From Paenibacillus etheri (GTDB lineage Bacteria; Bacillota; Bacilli; Paenibacillales; Paenibacillaceae): DNA of 64,000 nt. The stretch covers positions 638,531-702,530 of the forward strand of contig NZ_LCZJ02000018.1 in assembly GCF_001012825.1 (NCBI RefSeq), in the 5' to 3' direction. Made by a program: the position numbers and the translations under genes. The notes beneath the pieces are model-generated. The model did no database searches and was not told the origin of the DNA. It saw nothing but the letters and a program-made list of their open reading frames with translations. This document shows positions 18,237-27,945 of the stretch, piece after piece (position 1 is the stretch's first letter; each line of letters begins with the position of its first letter).

Positions 18237-19919
18237 TTATTTCGCGGACGATACAGACTTGAACCATTCGTTAACTTCTTTGGTGATTTGGTCACCGCCA
18301 TTGGATTTCCAATTGGCAACAAATTGGTCAAAGGCATCTACAGGCAGTTTGCCGTAAACAATTTTGTTGAAAGTTTCCATTTCGGACTGACGAAGCAGGT
18401 TCCATTTGGAAACCATCGTTGGTGTAGCAGCACCAGTGAAGTAGTTTTGCTTACGAACGTCTAGTTGTGACATAACCACTTTTCCTGCCGCCCAGTTTTC
18501 TGGTTTACGGAACTCTGCCATTTGTTTTTCATAAGGTGTAACAGGTGTCTCGCCATCAGCAAGTTTAACCAAAGTCTTCATAAAAAGATCAGGAATACGG
18601 GCCGGACCTGTTAAGAATGGGAATTCATTGGAGAAGTCTTTAATCTTGTCTTTATCGCTTGTAGGTTTTCCATCAATCATATCCCAGTCGTAACCTTTAG
18701 CAAAGCCATATTCATATTGACTGCCTGCAGCAGGGTTAGCCAGGTTATCAAGCAAGTAGTTATAGTACAAGAAAATTGCTTCTGGATGCTTAGCATCCTT
18801 GTTAATCATGATACTAGCATTTACTCCGGAATTCTGCCATTTGGTTCCAATCAAACCATCTGGTCCTGCTGGAACCGGATAACCTTTAATCTTCGCTCCA
18901 GGTACGTTCTTCATAAGATCGGGAGCCGGCCAGTCTGGAACCCAGTTGGCGCCTGGCAGAATACCAGCTGCACCTTTTGTGAAGCTCTCAGCGGATTTAC
19001 CTTCATCCCAAAGGGCGGAGTCCGTGTGGATATAGCCTTTATCCATCCATTCGCTAAGCTTTGCGAGTGCTTGCTTCGCACCTGGGTTAATGGAACCATA
19101 TTCAAGATTGCCATCTTTATCTTTGTTCCATTGTTCCTCGATCGTACCGTATGCCCCGAATAACCAGTCTAGTTGACCCATCCAGGTGTTTGTATTGTTT
19201 TTCAAAGTAATTGCAAGCGGGTACACATCTTTAGGCGCTAAGCCGTCAGGGTTTTCGTTCTTAAATTTGTCCATGATGTTCTCGAGATCGGCGATGGTCT
19301 TAGGCGCTTCCAGGTTCAGCTTTTCCATCCAATCTTCACGTAACCACAAGAGTGTATCATCATTGTCGGTATATTCAAGGATCGGCAGATTATATTTCTT
19401 ACCGTCTTTAGTGAATGGGTACCAAAGTTCTGGATGTGCTGCAACGTGATCTTTTAGAATCTTATTTGCATACTTGTCAAACAACTCATCGATAGCAATG
19501 AACTGACCGGAATCAATAAGCTGATTCGTCAATACTGCGTTAGTTGATGCAAAAACGAAATCAGGCAGCTTTTCGCCGGAAGCAATGGCAAGTTGAAGCT
19601 TTTGTCTGTATTGATCGTCATTTGCAGGATACCAAGTATCTTTATGCTTCATACCCAATGTCTCAAGCATCCAGCGATCGTGAACGTTGTTTTCTTTGGT
19701 ATCACCTTGAACATACTTCTTAGGCATCAATACGGCACTGAACTCGATCGGTGGATCGTATTTGCCTTTTGCGAAAGCAGCATCTGCTTCGGATTGGGTA
19801 TTTTCGGTTGCGTTACCATTTTTGGCGTTCTCATTAGATGTGCCGCTACTGCCACATGCTGTGAGAGTGATAAGTGCTGTGACCGTGAGAAGCGACCACA
19901 TTTTCTTGAACTTGATCAT
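18237..19919 (-). CDS. Extracellular solute-binding lipoprotein of a sugar ABC importer
   Basis: 560 residues with a lipoprotein signal peptide (ALITLTACGSS, lipidated Cys22) followed by a low-complexity Ser/Asn/Glu linker. The mature part is a family 1 (LplA-type) binding protein, with typical segments such as LWLREDWMEKLNLEAPKTI, ADLENIMDKFK and the C-terminal YEKQMAEFRKPENWA. GGGGG lies upstream of the ATG at 19919. It should deliver an oligosaccharide to the two permeases encoded at 23596-25446. The kinase and regulator genes lie between them, divergently arranged. No ATPase gene is present, as is usual for Lpl-type importers that share a MsmX-like ATPase. Confidence 0.88.
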   Translation of the reverse strand: MIKFKKMWSLLTVTALITLTACGSSGTSNENAKNGNATENTQSEADAAFAKGKYDPPIEFSAVLMPKKYVQGDTKENNVHDRWMLETLGMKHKDTWYPANDDQYRQKLQLAIASGEKLPDFVFASTNAVLTNQLIDSGQFIAIDELFDKYANKILKDHVAAHPELWYPFTKDGKKYNLPILEYTDNDDTLLWLREDWMEKLNLEAPKTIADLENIMDKFKNENPDGLAPKDVYPLAITLKNNTNTWMGQLDWLFGAYGTIEEQWNKDKDGNLEYGSINPGAKQALAKLSEWMDKGYIHTDSALWDEGKSAESFTKGAAGILPGANWVPDWPAPDLMKNVPGAKIKGYPVPAGPDGLIGTKWQNSGVNASIMINKDAKHPEAIFLYYNYLLDNLANPAAGSQYEYGFAKGYDWDMIDGKPTSDKDKIKDFSNEFPFLTGPARIPDLFMKTLVKLADGETPVTPYEKQMAEFRKPENWAAGKVVMSQLDVRKQNYFTGAATPTMVSKWNLLRQSEMETFNKIVYGKLPVDAFDQFVANWKSNGGDQITKEVNEWFKSVSSAK

Positions 19920-20024
19920 TCTTCAATTCCCCCTACTGTGTATGATCTTTACAAGTGTAACTTTAACAACTTGTCGGGGATGTCATCTATATGAGATTTT
20001 TAGTTTCGATAGGACTCTATCATG

Positions 20025-21635
20025 CTATTTGTTAGTATCTCTATATTCCTGCGGCGTTACCCCAAACTGCCGTTTGAATACTTTGATAAAATAAGCAGGG
20101 TCCATATAGCCAATCTCCATGCTGATTTCATAGACTTTTTTAGTGGTGGTCTTCAGCTTATGACAGGCACGATCCATCCGTAAGCGTGAGATATAATCAC
20201 TAATGCCTTCACCTGTTTCAATCTTATAGATTTTTGATAAATGTGTCGGATGAAGATTTACATGGTCAGCCAGAACACGTAATGATACATCATCATGTAA
20301 GTTCTTATCCGTATAATCCTGAATTTTCTTTACATACTCTGAACGTATGTCTTTGATTTCGTTAGATGTGCCTTCTTTTAGATTGGCTAGAACACTTAGC
20401 GACCATTTTCTTAGTTTACTAATGCTGGTAAAAGCATCGCCACTCTGCAACGCTTCGATATCGGTTCCCATTAAGTTTGCCAGCGTATGACCATTGCGAT
20501 GTGCGAGATTTGTGAAAGAAGCAGTAATTAAAAAGCCAGCCTCCATGCAATGCTCCCAAGATTCAGACCATTTCTCATCCAGTTCAGCACAGACAGCAAG
20601 CAATTTCTCTTCGGCTGCATCCCAATGTCCACTCTCCAATAGATGAATCAAAGAGGGTGGGGTATAAAGAGCATCTAAAGGCCCTTGCGCTGAGGGAAGC
20701 TCCAAGTCACTGACCCGCATAATGAATTCTCGCTCATCTCCGACAATTTGACGGAAAGAAGAGGAGGCCTGATGGAAACGATTCGACAGCTGCTCAGGAA
20801 ACTTGAACCACTCTGTGATTACAATGGATAGCGAGCCTTTCAGAAATTGCTTGACCTTATATTGAAGTTGTAAAGAAAGCTTCTCTAATATGGATTCTTT
20901 TCCAAGATCAGTTCCTTGTTCTTTAAGCTGGAGCAGAAACACAAGATATCCATGTTCCTCTTTAACGCCCCAGACTTCCATAAATTCTCCCATAATCTCT
21001 TCAGCCATATTAATGATCGCATATTCAATCAAGGTTTGATCCGTATTATCAAATTCTCCGAATTCTTCTTCCATTCGTACCAGCATCAATGCGGATTCTC
21101 CGGATTGGAAGGGCAGATCGTAACTCACGAGCTTCCGTTCCCATTCACCGGCTTGAAAACGATGACCTTGTAAGGCATCCAGTAGCAATCGCCCACGCAA
21201 AACAGGGAGATTCTCCCGGAGGGTAAACTGGGTTCGTTTAAGAGAACTTATAAGCTCCCATTCTGCGTTCAATTGATTGATCGCATTTTTGACTGCTCCG
21301 AGCAATTCATCATCAGTAGGCGGTTTAAGCAAGTAATCCACGGTCTTATTCTGGAGCGCTTTTTTGGCATAATCGAATTCTGAATGGCCGGATAATATAA
21401 TACATTTTATTTTTTTATTGTGTTTTCTTATCCGCTCTATCAATTCAATTCCCGTCATTTCTGGCATTTGAATATCTGAGATTACTATATCAATGGGATT
21501 CGTATCGATAATTTGTAGCGCTTCACGTGCTGAATAAGCTTTATGCACCTGTTCAATTCCCAGCGTATGCCAAGGTTTAGTCATGGAAAGATTATCTACC
21601 CAGTGTGCTTCGTCGTCTACTATAATCATTTGCAT
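20025..21635 (-). CDS. YesN-type response regulator with AraC DNA-binding domain
   Basis: 536 residues. The N-terminal receiver has acidic residues D7-D8, phospho-acceptor D54 in ISDIQMPEM and the conserved lysine in YLLKPPTD. A long central region of about 300 residues is typical of the YesN group. The C-terminal AraC domain (about 435-535) has two helix-turn-helix motifs, ending with GYMDPAYFIKVFKRQFGVTPQEYR. It is encoded four bases after the kinase stop on the same strand, so the pair is cotranscribed. Its likely targets are the flanking ABC-importer genes. Confidence 0.92.
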   Translation of the reverse strand: MQMIIVDDEAHWVDNLSMTKPWHTLGIEQVHKAYSAREALQIIDTNPIDIVISDIQMPEMTGIELIERIRKHNKKIKCIILSGHSEFDYAKKALQNKTVDYLLKPPTDDELLGAVKNAINQLNAEWELISSLKRTQFTLRENLPVLRGRLLLDALQGHRFQAGEWERKLVSYDLPFQSGESALMLVRMEEEFGEFDNTDQTLIEYAIINMAEEIMGEFMEVWGVKEEHGYLVFLLQLKEQGTDLGKESILEKLSLQLQYKVKQFLKGSLSIVITEWFKFPEQLSNRFHQASSSFRQIVGDEREFIMRVSDLELPSAQGPLDALYTPPSLIHLLESGHWDAAEEKLLAVCAELDEKWSESWEHCMEAGFLITASFTNLAHRNGHTLANLMGTDIEALQSGDAFTSISKLRKWSLSVLANLKEGTSNEIKDIRSEYVKKIQDYTDKNLHDDVSLRVLADHVNLHPTHLSKIYKIETGEGISDYISRLRMDRACHKLKTTTKKVYEISMEIGYMDPAYFIKVFKRQFGVTPQEYRDTNK

Positions 21636-21639
21636 GTTG

Positions 21640-23451
21640 TTAGTCTCCTTGATGTTCCTTTAATTTATAACTATCATCCTCAGTGGGGATTTCCCAGATA
21701 ATTACTGTTCGGAATCCACCGAGAGGGGATGGTTTGAAGGTAAGACTTGAATGGCTGCCGAATAGGTGAATGATCCGCTGATTCGTATTCCAAAGACCAC
21801 AACCCATTTCCTCCTGCAAAGGTTCCTGCATTTTACGGTTTAATGCTTCTAGCTGATCCGGATTCAGGCCAGGACCATCGTCATCGATATAAATTCTACA
21901 GAAACCGTTTGACTTCTCACCACTAATCTTGATCTCGCCTGATGAATAGGACTTCGCTACGCCATGAATCACAGAGTTCTCCACCATAGGTTGGAGCATT
22001 AGGCGAGGTACAGATTGGCTAAGCATATCCTCAGGAATATCAATGTGATAATCAATTCTGCCATTGCGCAGTTTCTGGATATCTAAATAGTTGACCAAGA
22101 GCTTGATTTCTTCCTCCAAAGAAGCCGTCTCCCGTTCCATACGGGTGGTATAACGATAGTAAGCACTTAAATTATAAGCCATGGAGACGACAGCGTCTTC
22201 ATCTTTCATCTGGGCCATATTGATAATATAACCAAGACAGTTATAGAGGAAATGTGGATTAATTTGTGCTTGAAGCTGCTTGAGGGTAGCTTCTCGAGCT
22301 CGGATTTTTTCATTAAATACATTTTCTATCAGGTCTTGAATTTGATGGGACATATCATTAAAACGACGGAACAGAAACGAAAACTCATTTTGCTCATTGC
22401 TATGGAGCCGTACGGAGTAATCTCCTTGCTGTACGCGCTGTAAACCACTGACGAGTTTTTTAATCGGATATTGAACGTTTCTATATAGCAGAATGGAAGA
22501 GGATACTCCCACAACAAACAGCAGAATCATTGTGATATAGAATAAATCTCGACTAAGAGAAATCGGTTTGAGAATTTGATAAAGGGGGACAACATCTACT
22601 AAATGCCAATCCAAAGAGGCTGATTTCACCGAACTGACCAAGTAGTTCTTCCCATTTAGTTTCACTACATCCTGAGTTGTATTCTCGGGAGAGTGATTAT
22701 CCAGGTAGCGAACTAGCTCATCGGATAGCTGCTTGTCCGCACTACGGTTGAGGATCGGTTTCTCCCCTTTGTGATAGAAGAATGGATCACCTTGTCCACC
22801 TGCTTTATACGAATCTAGCATGTTCTGAATGTTCGTATAACTGAAACTGGCTTCAATGACTAAGCTACTTCCCGTTAACGTCCCCGGTAGAGCTAAGGAA
22901 TCCGTAAAGAACCAGTAAAAGGATTTTAAATCGCCTTTAGATTCCGCGCCATGATCACCATATGTCCATCTTCCACTCATATTTGCTTTTAAATAATCCT
23001 CATCATAACCAGTGGGTCTGTCGTAATTAGCGATGACATCTTTATTCTGTTGTGAATGAACGGCGTATCTGGTAGGCCAAATATCTGTAACCCCAGCTTG
23101 AAGCACCATCTTTTCCTGGATAATATATCTTGTTTGCATCTGATCATATCGATCTTCCCATACATTTAATCCATTGAATGCCCTGACGTTGGGATCTCTT
23201 GAAAGAATAAGGGTGAAGTCCATCATCTGATTAATTCGCGAATCAATCTGATTAGATAAAAAAGTAAGCTGTTTCGTATTGGACGATTGCAACTCTTTAC
23301 CAACAACCTCGAAGGTGACGTTATTTGAGAAGGTATACATGATAATGATGGGAATGAAAAGGATTATGATCAAGCTGTTTATTTTGGCAAACAGACTAAA
23401 TCGAGATTGTAAGTTTCCTCTAAGTTTTGTAAAGCGCTTCCATAAATTCAT
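21640..23451 (-). CDS. YesM-type membrane sensor histidine kinase
   Basis: 603 residues: a membrane segment at about 23-45, an extracytoplasmic sensor of about 250 residues, a second membrane segment near 300-320, then HAMP (about 320-375). The LytS/YesM-type kinase follows, with phospho-acceptor His in QAQINPHFLYNCLG and ATPase motifs IDDDGPGL and GCGLWNTNQR. Such kinases sense extracellular sugars or binding-protein complexes and phosphorylate YesN-type regulators. It is transcribed away from the permease genes and lies between them and the regulator and binding-protein genes. Confidence 0.92.
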   Translation of the reverse strand: MNLWKRFTKLRGNLQSRFSLFAKINSLIIILFIPIIIMYTFSNNVTFEVVGKELQSSNTKQLTFLSNQIDSRINQMMDFTLILSRDPNVRAFNGLNVWEDRYDQMQTRYIIQEKMVLQAGVTDIWPTRYAVHSQQNKDVIANYDRPTGYDEDYLKANMSGRWTYGDHGAESKGDLKSFYWFFTDSLALPGTLTGSSLVIEASFSYTNIQNMLDSYKAGGQGDPFFYHKGEKPILNRSADKQLSDELVRYLDNHSPENTTQDVVKLNGKNYLVSSVKSASLDWHLVDVVPLYQILKPISLSRDLFYITMILLFVVGVSSSILLYRNVQYPIKKLVSGLQRVQQGDYSVRLHSNEQNEFSFLFRRFNDMSHQIQDLIENVFNEKIRAREATLKQLQAQINPHFLYNCLGYIINMAQMKDEDAVVSMAYNLSAYYRYTTRMERETASLEEEIKLLVNYLDIQKLRNGRIDYHIDIPEDMLSQSVPRLMLQPMVENSVIHGVAKSYSSGEIKISGEKSNGFCRIYIDDDGPGLNPDQLEALNRKMQEPLQEEMGCGLWNTNQRIIHLFGSHSSLTFKPSPLGGFRTVIIWEIPTEDDSYKLKEHQGD

Positions 23452-23595
23452 AAATGACCCTCCAAATGTTGTCCTAATAAAACCCTATCTAGCCCTAACA
23501 ATGTTATATAGTCAAACCTAAGAAACGCCTGATACTATTTATAGCAGAGATCCCCATCACACACAAAATATTTTTTTTGGGAACAGGAGAGAGCT

Positions 23596-24558
23596 ATGGA
23601 GGCTAATATGGAGGTTAACTCGATACCACAGGCGAGCCTAGAAAGTCAGCCGAGTAAAAAAAGAAAAAAAGGCTTTAATCAACCATGGATTCTCCATTTA
23701 ATGGTGTTGCCAGCGGCAATTATGGTTTTTATTTTTTCTTATATTCCGATGTCCGGAATTCTTATGGCATTTCAAGACTATAAACCTGCACTAGGTTTTT
23801 TTGATTCCGAGTGGGTCGGACTTAAGCATTTCAGGTACATGTGGGAGAATGATTATTTCCTGTCCATCACGTGGAATACGTTGTTTTTTGCTTGCTCCAA
23901 GATTGTTTTGAATTTGATTATTCCTTTCATCTTCGCCTTATTGCTTAATGAGGTACGGAGAATGGGCCTTAAAAGAACCATTCAAACATTCGTTTATCTT
24001 CCGCACTTTCTGTCTTGGGTTACACTTTCAGGGATTCTCATTGATATCCTTGCTCAGACAGGTATTGTCAATCAATTTCTCACATCCGTATTCGGCATCA
24101 AGCCGATTTTCTTTCTAGGGGATGGAAACTGGTTCAGGTTCACTATCATTGCTAGTGATGTCTGGAAAGAGTTTGGTTTCAATACGATTATCTTCTTAGC
24201 GGCACTTTCGGGTATAAATCCGTCACTCTATGAAGCTGCTGAAGTGGATGGGGCGGGGCGCTGGAAACAAACGATGTATATTACAATTCCAGCGTTAATC
24301 CCAATCGCTATCGTTATTGCAACCTTGGCACTGGGCAATGTGCTCAACGCAAACTTTGACCAGATCTTTAACTTGTACAGTCCATTGATCTATCAGCAGG
24401 GAGATATCATTGATACCTTCGTGTACAGAGAAGGTCTACTAAGCGGACAGTTCAGCTTCGCTACCGCAGTGAATCTATTCAAATCGGTGATCAGCTTAGT
24501 CTTAATCGTTGTTTCTTACCGACTAGCATATAGATTTGCAGGGTACAGAATTTTCTAG
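23596..24558 (+). CDS. Sugar ABC transporter permease (LplB-type)
   Basis: 320 residues with six predicted membrane helices and the cytoplasmic EAA loop EAAEVDGAGRWKQTMYITIPAL (about residues 215-236), which contacts the ATPase. The N-terminal extension of about 30 residues is polar and basic. The ATG at 23596 is preceded by AGGAGAG. With the next gene it forms the membrane channel for the substrate bound by the lipoprotein at 18237-19919. The 140-base region to the divergent kinase gene should hold both promoters. Confidence 0.9.
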   Translation: MEANMEVNSIPQASLESQPSKKRKKGFNQPWILHLMVLPAAIMVFIFSYIPMSGILMAFQDYKPALGFFDSEWVGLKHFRYMWENDYFLSITWNTLFFACSKIVLNLIIPFIFALLLNEVRRMGLKRTIQTFVYLPHFLSWVTLSGILIDILAQTGIVNQFLTSVFGIKPIFFLGDGNWFRFTIIASDVWKEFGFNTIIFLAALSGINPSLYEAAEVDGAGRWKQTMYITIPALIPIAIVIATLALGNVLNANFDQIFNLYSPLIYQQGDIIDTFVYREGLLSGQFSFATAVNLFKSVISLVLIVVSYRLAYRFAGYRIF

Positions 24559-24573
24559 AAAGGATGACAACTG

Positions 24574-25446
24574 ATGTACCATAAAACAATTCCATATCGA
24601 ATATTCAGTATAATCAATAATGTGTGCCTAACAATCCTTTCGGTGCTCTGCTTGCTACCTTTGTATCACTTACTCATGGTATCTCTAAGTTCTACCGCAC
24701 CTGCTAATGCTGGATTAGTCACATTCTGGCCGATTGACTTTACGCTTGAAGCCTATGCAAAGACGTTTGATAATGTCAACTTCCTTACTTCCTTGTGGGT
24801 GTCTGTACAGCGGACACTACTCGGAACAGCACTTGCACTAGTAGTAAATACGGTTGCAGCTTATGCGCTGTCTAAGGAAACAAGAGTGTTCCGTGCAAGA
24901 AACGTCTATCTTTGGTATTTTGTTGTCACCATGCTATTCAGCGGTGGTCTGATTCCAGGTTACATCCTGATTTTGAAGCTTGGTCTTATGAATTCATTGA
25001 TGGCGCTTATTCTTCCTGGATTAGTTGCTGTATTTAACATCATTTTGCTTCTTAATTTCTTCCGTACTGTACCTAAGGATCTTGAGGAAGCAGCTTTTAT
25101 TGATGGGGCGGGGCACTTTCAGACCTTTGTGAAAATATATTTACCGGTCTCCTTACCTGTTATTGCAACCATCTCTCTGTTCCTTATGGTAGGACACTGG
25201 AATGCTTACTTTGACGGTATCATTTATATTAGAGATGCAGAAAAACTTCCGCTAGCTACGTTTATGCAGACGATTATCGTTCAGGCGGATATGTCAAAGC
25301 TTGATCCGGCAGCCGTTGCTAATTTGTCTCAGAGAACTATTCGGGCCTCGCAGATTTTCATAAGTGCTTTACCAATTCTATTGGTTTATCCTTTCCTGCA
25401 ACGTTACTTTGTAACGGGGATTGTGGTTGGCGCTGTAAAAGAATAA
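24574..25446 (+). CDS. Sugar ABC transporter permease (LplC/YtcP-type)
   Basis: 290 residues with six membrane helices and an EAA loop (EEAAFIDGAGHFQTFVKIYLP, near 170-190) of the CUT1/Lpl class. It starts 15 bases after the first permease, so the two are translated together and should form a heterodimer. The C-terminus FVTGIVVGAVKE is typical of this family. No dedicated ATPase or glycoside hydrolase gene follows, so the substrate cannot be inferred from context. Confidence 0.9.
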   Translation: MYHKTIPYRIFSIINNVCLTILSVLCLLPLYHLLMVSLSSTAPANAGLVTFWPIDFTLEAYAKTFDNVNFLTSLWVSVQRTLLGTALALVVNTVAAYALSKETRVFRARNVYLWYFVVTMLFSGGLIPGYILILKLGLMNSLMALILPGLVAVFNIILLLNFFRTVPKDLEEAAFIDGAGHFQTFVKIYLPVSLPVIATISLFLMVGHWNAYFDGIIYIRDAEKLPLATFMQTIIVQADMSKLDPAAVANLSQRTIRASQIFISALPILLVYPFLQRYFVTGIVVGAVKE

Positions 25447-25475
25447 TCTCATATTAGTAAAAGAGTTTTATGAAG

Positions 25476-25519
25476 GAGCTACGGTTCTAGTCCACGACTA
25501 GAGCATGTAGCTCTTTTTT
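25476..25519 (+). terminator. Rho-independent terminator
   Basis: A two-part stem: outer GAGCTAC/GTAGCTC and inner TCTAGTC/GACTAGA, followed by six T residues, 30 bases after the permease operon. Confidence 0.9.
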
Positions 25520-25656
25520 CTTGCGATGAATTTCATGACTTAAATGGATAAATATTGAAAACAATAAAAATATTCAGAAAATTTTCATATGACGTTCATG
25601 CTAACATAGGCTATAATGAGGTCTAAAAAAGAAAATAAAGAAAACGGGGCAGAAGA

Positions 25657-27009
25657 ATGAATCAATTTAAAGGTGAAAAAAATCTCCTCTCAGAGAAGAA
25701 GGAGCGTTTCTCTTCCGCCGGCTTTATTTTCGCGGCTATCGGAAGCTCAGTAGGACTGGGGAATATGTGGAAATTCCCATATATTACAGGGGAAAATGGA
25801 GGAGCAGCTTTCTTCCTTCTCTTCATTGTATGTTTAGTGTTAATCGGTTTACCCGTACTGTTGGCAGAACTGGCCATCGGTCGCAGCGGACGTGGAAGCG
25901 CAGCTACTGCATTTGTACGGGCAGGAGGCGGAAAGAGTTGGATGGCAGTTGGGTTTCTGCAAGTCCTTGCACCATTTTTAATTCTCTCCTTTTATATCAT
26001 TGTTGCAGGGTGGACGCTGAACTACGCAATGATTGCCTTTAATGGACAACTGTTCAGTTCTAGTAACTATGCAGGTGAATTCAACTCCTTCATATCTGGA
26101 CCAATGCCAATTGTTTGGCAGGGGATCGCAATCCTTATTACGGCGTGTGTGGTCATTCTAGGAGTCTCAGGCGGGATTGAGAAATTTAATAAAGTATTAA
26201 TTCCTGGTCTGGTCGTTCTCCTTTTTGTATTGATGATTCGCGCAGTAACCTTACCAGGTGCAAACGAAGGGGTAGCCTTTTTCCTTAAACCAGACTTTTC
26301 GGTACTGACGGCGGAATCTGCGTTAGTCGCATTGGGACATGCTTTCTTTTCATTGTCGCTAGGGATGGGGATCCTCCTGACTTACGGCTCTTATGTGGAT
26401 AAAAAACAATCGCTAGGAACTGCTGCACTCGCAGTCGGAGCGGGAGATTTGTTATATGCGTTTATCGCAGGATTGATTATTTTTCCGACGACATTCTCGT
26501 TTGGCATTGCTCCTGATCAAGGTCCTTCACTAATTTTCATTGCTTTGCCAGCAGCTTTCTCGGCAATGCCATTTGGTGCATTCTTTGGTGGTTTGTTCTT
26601 TGTCTTGCTGGCGATTGCCGCTTTAACTTCTGCTGTATCCCTGCTTGAGGTGCCTGTATCATTCGCAATGGAGCGCTGGAATTGGAGCCGGAAACGTTCA
26701 GTTTGGATTTTGTCTCTAGTATGTTTTATACTCAGTGTTCCTTCGGCGATGTCTCTGGGAATGTTCCCTGAGCTATCGTTTGGCGGCAAAGCGCTGTTCG
26801 ATTGGGTGGATTTTGTAACCTCTAACATTATGTTGCCACTAGGCGGTCTGCTGGTTACCATCTTTGCCGGTTATTTCTGGAAAGGGGCTGCAGAAGCGGC
26901 TGGGCTTAAGGCAGGCTGGTTCCGCGTTTGGTTGTTTATGCTCCGGTATGTTGCGCCGATTCTGGTGTTCTTGGTGTTGCTTCATACTTCGGGGATAATT
27001 AATTTTTAA
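25657..27009 (+). CDS. Sodium-dependent transporter of the NSS family
   Basis: 450 residues with about eleven or twelve membrane helices. The N-terminal signature AAIGSSVGLGNMWKFPY is the sodium- and substrate-binding start of neurotransmitter:sodium symporters (bacterial YocR/YhdH-type). These proteins use sodium to import amino acids or related amines; the substrate is not identified. It is monocistronic: a TATAAT box at 25612-25617 precedes it and a strong terminator follows. The start is ATG 25657, after a GGGGCAG sequence. Confidence 0.92.
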   Translation: MNQFKGEKNLLSEKKERFSSAGFIFAAIGSSVGLGNMWKFPYITGENGGAAFFLLFIVCLVLIGLPVLLAELAIGRSGRGSAATAFVRAGGGKSWMAVGFLQVLAPFLILSFYIIVAGWTLNYAMIAFNGQLFSSSNYAGEFNSFISGPMPIVWQGIAILITACVVILGVSGGIEKFNKVLIPGLVVLLFVLMIRAVTLPGANEGVAFFLKPDFSVLTAESALVALGHAFFSLSLGMGILLTYGSYVDKKQSLGTAALAVGAGDLLYAFIAGLIIFPTTFSFGIAPDQGPSLIFIALPAAFSAMPFGAFFGGLFFVLLAIAALTSAVSLLEVPVSFAMERWNWSRKRSVWILSLVCFILSVPSAMSLGMFPELSFGGKALFDWVDFVTSNIMLPLGGLLVTIFAGYFWKGAAEAAGLKAGWFRVWLFMLRYVAPILVFLVLLHTSGIINF

Positions 27010-27043
27010 TTCAATTCAATTTTCTAAAAAATATCAAATTAAG

Positions 27044-27078
27044 CTCTACGACCCCTTGCGGTTGTAGAGTTTTTTTTG
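27044..27078 (+). terminator. Rho-independent terminator
   Basis: A CTCTACGACC/GGTTGTAGAG stem (one G-U pair) with a six-base loop and eight T residues, 35 bases after the NSS transporter gene. Confidence 0.9.
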
Positions 27079-27115
27079 TTATTGAAGATAGATACATTAT
27101 TCCTCTAAATCCTAC

Positions 27116-27144
27116 TTGACTAGGTGGATTAATTGGAATATAGT
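27116..27144 (+). promoter_or_regulatory. Sigma-A promoter of the GntR/MetNIQ operon
   Basis: TTGACT at 27116-27121 and TATAGT at 27139-27144 are separated by exactly 17 bases, close to the sigma-A consensus. It points at the GntR gene, and the perfect palindrome at 27183-27200 lies about 35 bases downstream of the expected transcription start. Confidence 0.75.
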
Positions 27145-27182
27145 ATAAAAAAAGATTGAGCGAATCCATTCCAAACTAATAA

Positions 27183-27200
27183 TTGTATACAATTATACAA
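27183..27200. promoter_or_regulatory. Perfect inverted repeat, likely GntR operator
   Basis: TTGTATA-N4-TATACAA is an uninterrupted two-fold symmetric site. FCD-type GntR regulators commonly bind TTGTATACAA-like palindromes, and this one lies between the promoter and the GntR start. It is well placed for autoregulation of the whole operon by blocking elongation. Confidence 0.75.
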
Positions 27201-27253
27201 ATATATTGTTGAGGCTCTTGCCCGACAGATTATCGATGAGGAGCTACATAAAT

Positions 27254-27925
27254 ATGGCGATACGATCACGGAGGTTGTCAAAGGATAATACCTATGATGC
27301 ATTAAAACAAAAAATTATTGTCAGTGAATTAGAGCCGAATCAACCTGTACATGAAGAAAATTTGGCGGCGTTACTAGGGGTTAGTCGTACTCCACTAAGA
27401 GAGGCTATACAAAGATTAGAGAACGAGGATTTTCTCATTCGACAGCCAAATGGAAGACTACGGGTAGCTTCAGTGACCCTCAAAGAGGTTGAAGAAATAT
27501 TCCATATTCGCAGCATGCTTGAGGGCTATATAGCAAGAAGTGCAGCTAAGCATGCTACTGAGAAAGATATTGTTAATTTAACGACGATGATCACAAAAAT
27601 GAAACACTCCTTCCAGCTTGGTGATAATCAGAATTTTGTAACCTATGGATTTGAGTTCCACGATTATTTATCAGAAATTAGTGAACTTAGAACGTTCGAG
27701 AAAGTTCTGAATCAATTAAGGGATCATTCCCTTCGTTATTGTCGATTCGTCTCGATGCATGGAGATTGGAATACACAGGCAGATGAAGAACATGATCTTA
27801 TCTTGCAAATGATTGCTGAGCACAACGAAGATGGTGCAGAAAAAGCAATGCGAGATCATATTTTAAGCAGTCTATCCACTGCGCTCGACCGAATTAAAGG
27901 CATTGAAGACAAGCTTGAAGCATAA
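27254..27925 (+). CDS. GntR-family (FadR/FCD) transcriptional regulator
   Basis: 223 residues starting at ATG 27254, ten bases after GAGGAG; the frame runs upstream to a TTG at 27206, but that extension would include the ribosome binding site. An N-terminal winged helix (about residues 10-75) has the GntR signature VSRTPLREAIQRLENEDF. The FCD effector domain (about 80-215) shows IRSMLEGYIARSAA and the conserved metal-ligand histidines in EFHDYL and DHILSSL. Such regulators respond to carboxylic or amino acid ligands. It is the first gene of an operon ending at about 34311 and likely represses it through the palindrome upstream. Confidence 0.9.
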   Translation: MAIRSRRLSKDNTYDALKQKIIVSELEPNQPVHEENLAALLGVSRTPLREAIQRLENEDFLIRQPNGRLRVASVTLKEVEEIFHIRSMLEGYIARSAAKHATEKDIVNLTTMITKMKHSFQLGDNQNFVTYGFEFHDYLSEISELRTFEKVLNQLRDHSLRYCRFVSMHGDWNTQADEEHDLILQMIAEHNEDGAEKAMRDHILSSLSTALDRIKGIEDKLEA

Positions 27926-27945
27926 AGAAAGGGGAGCACTCTACT

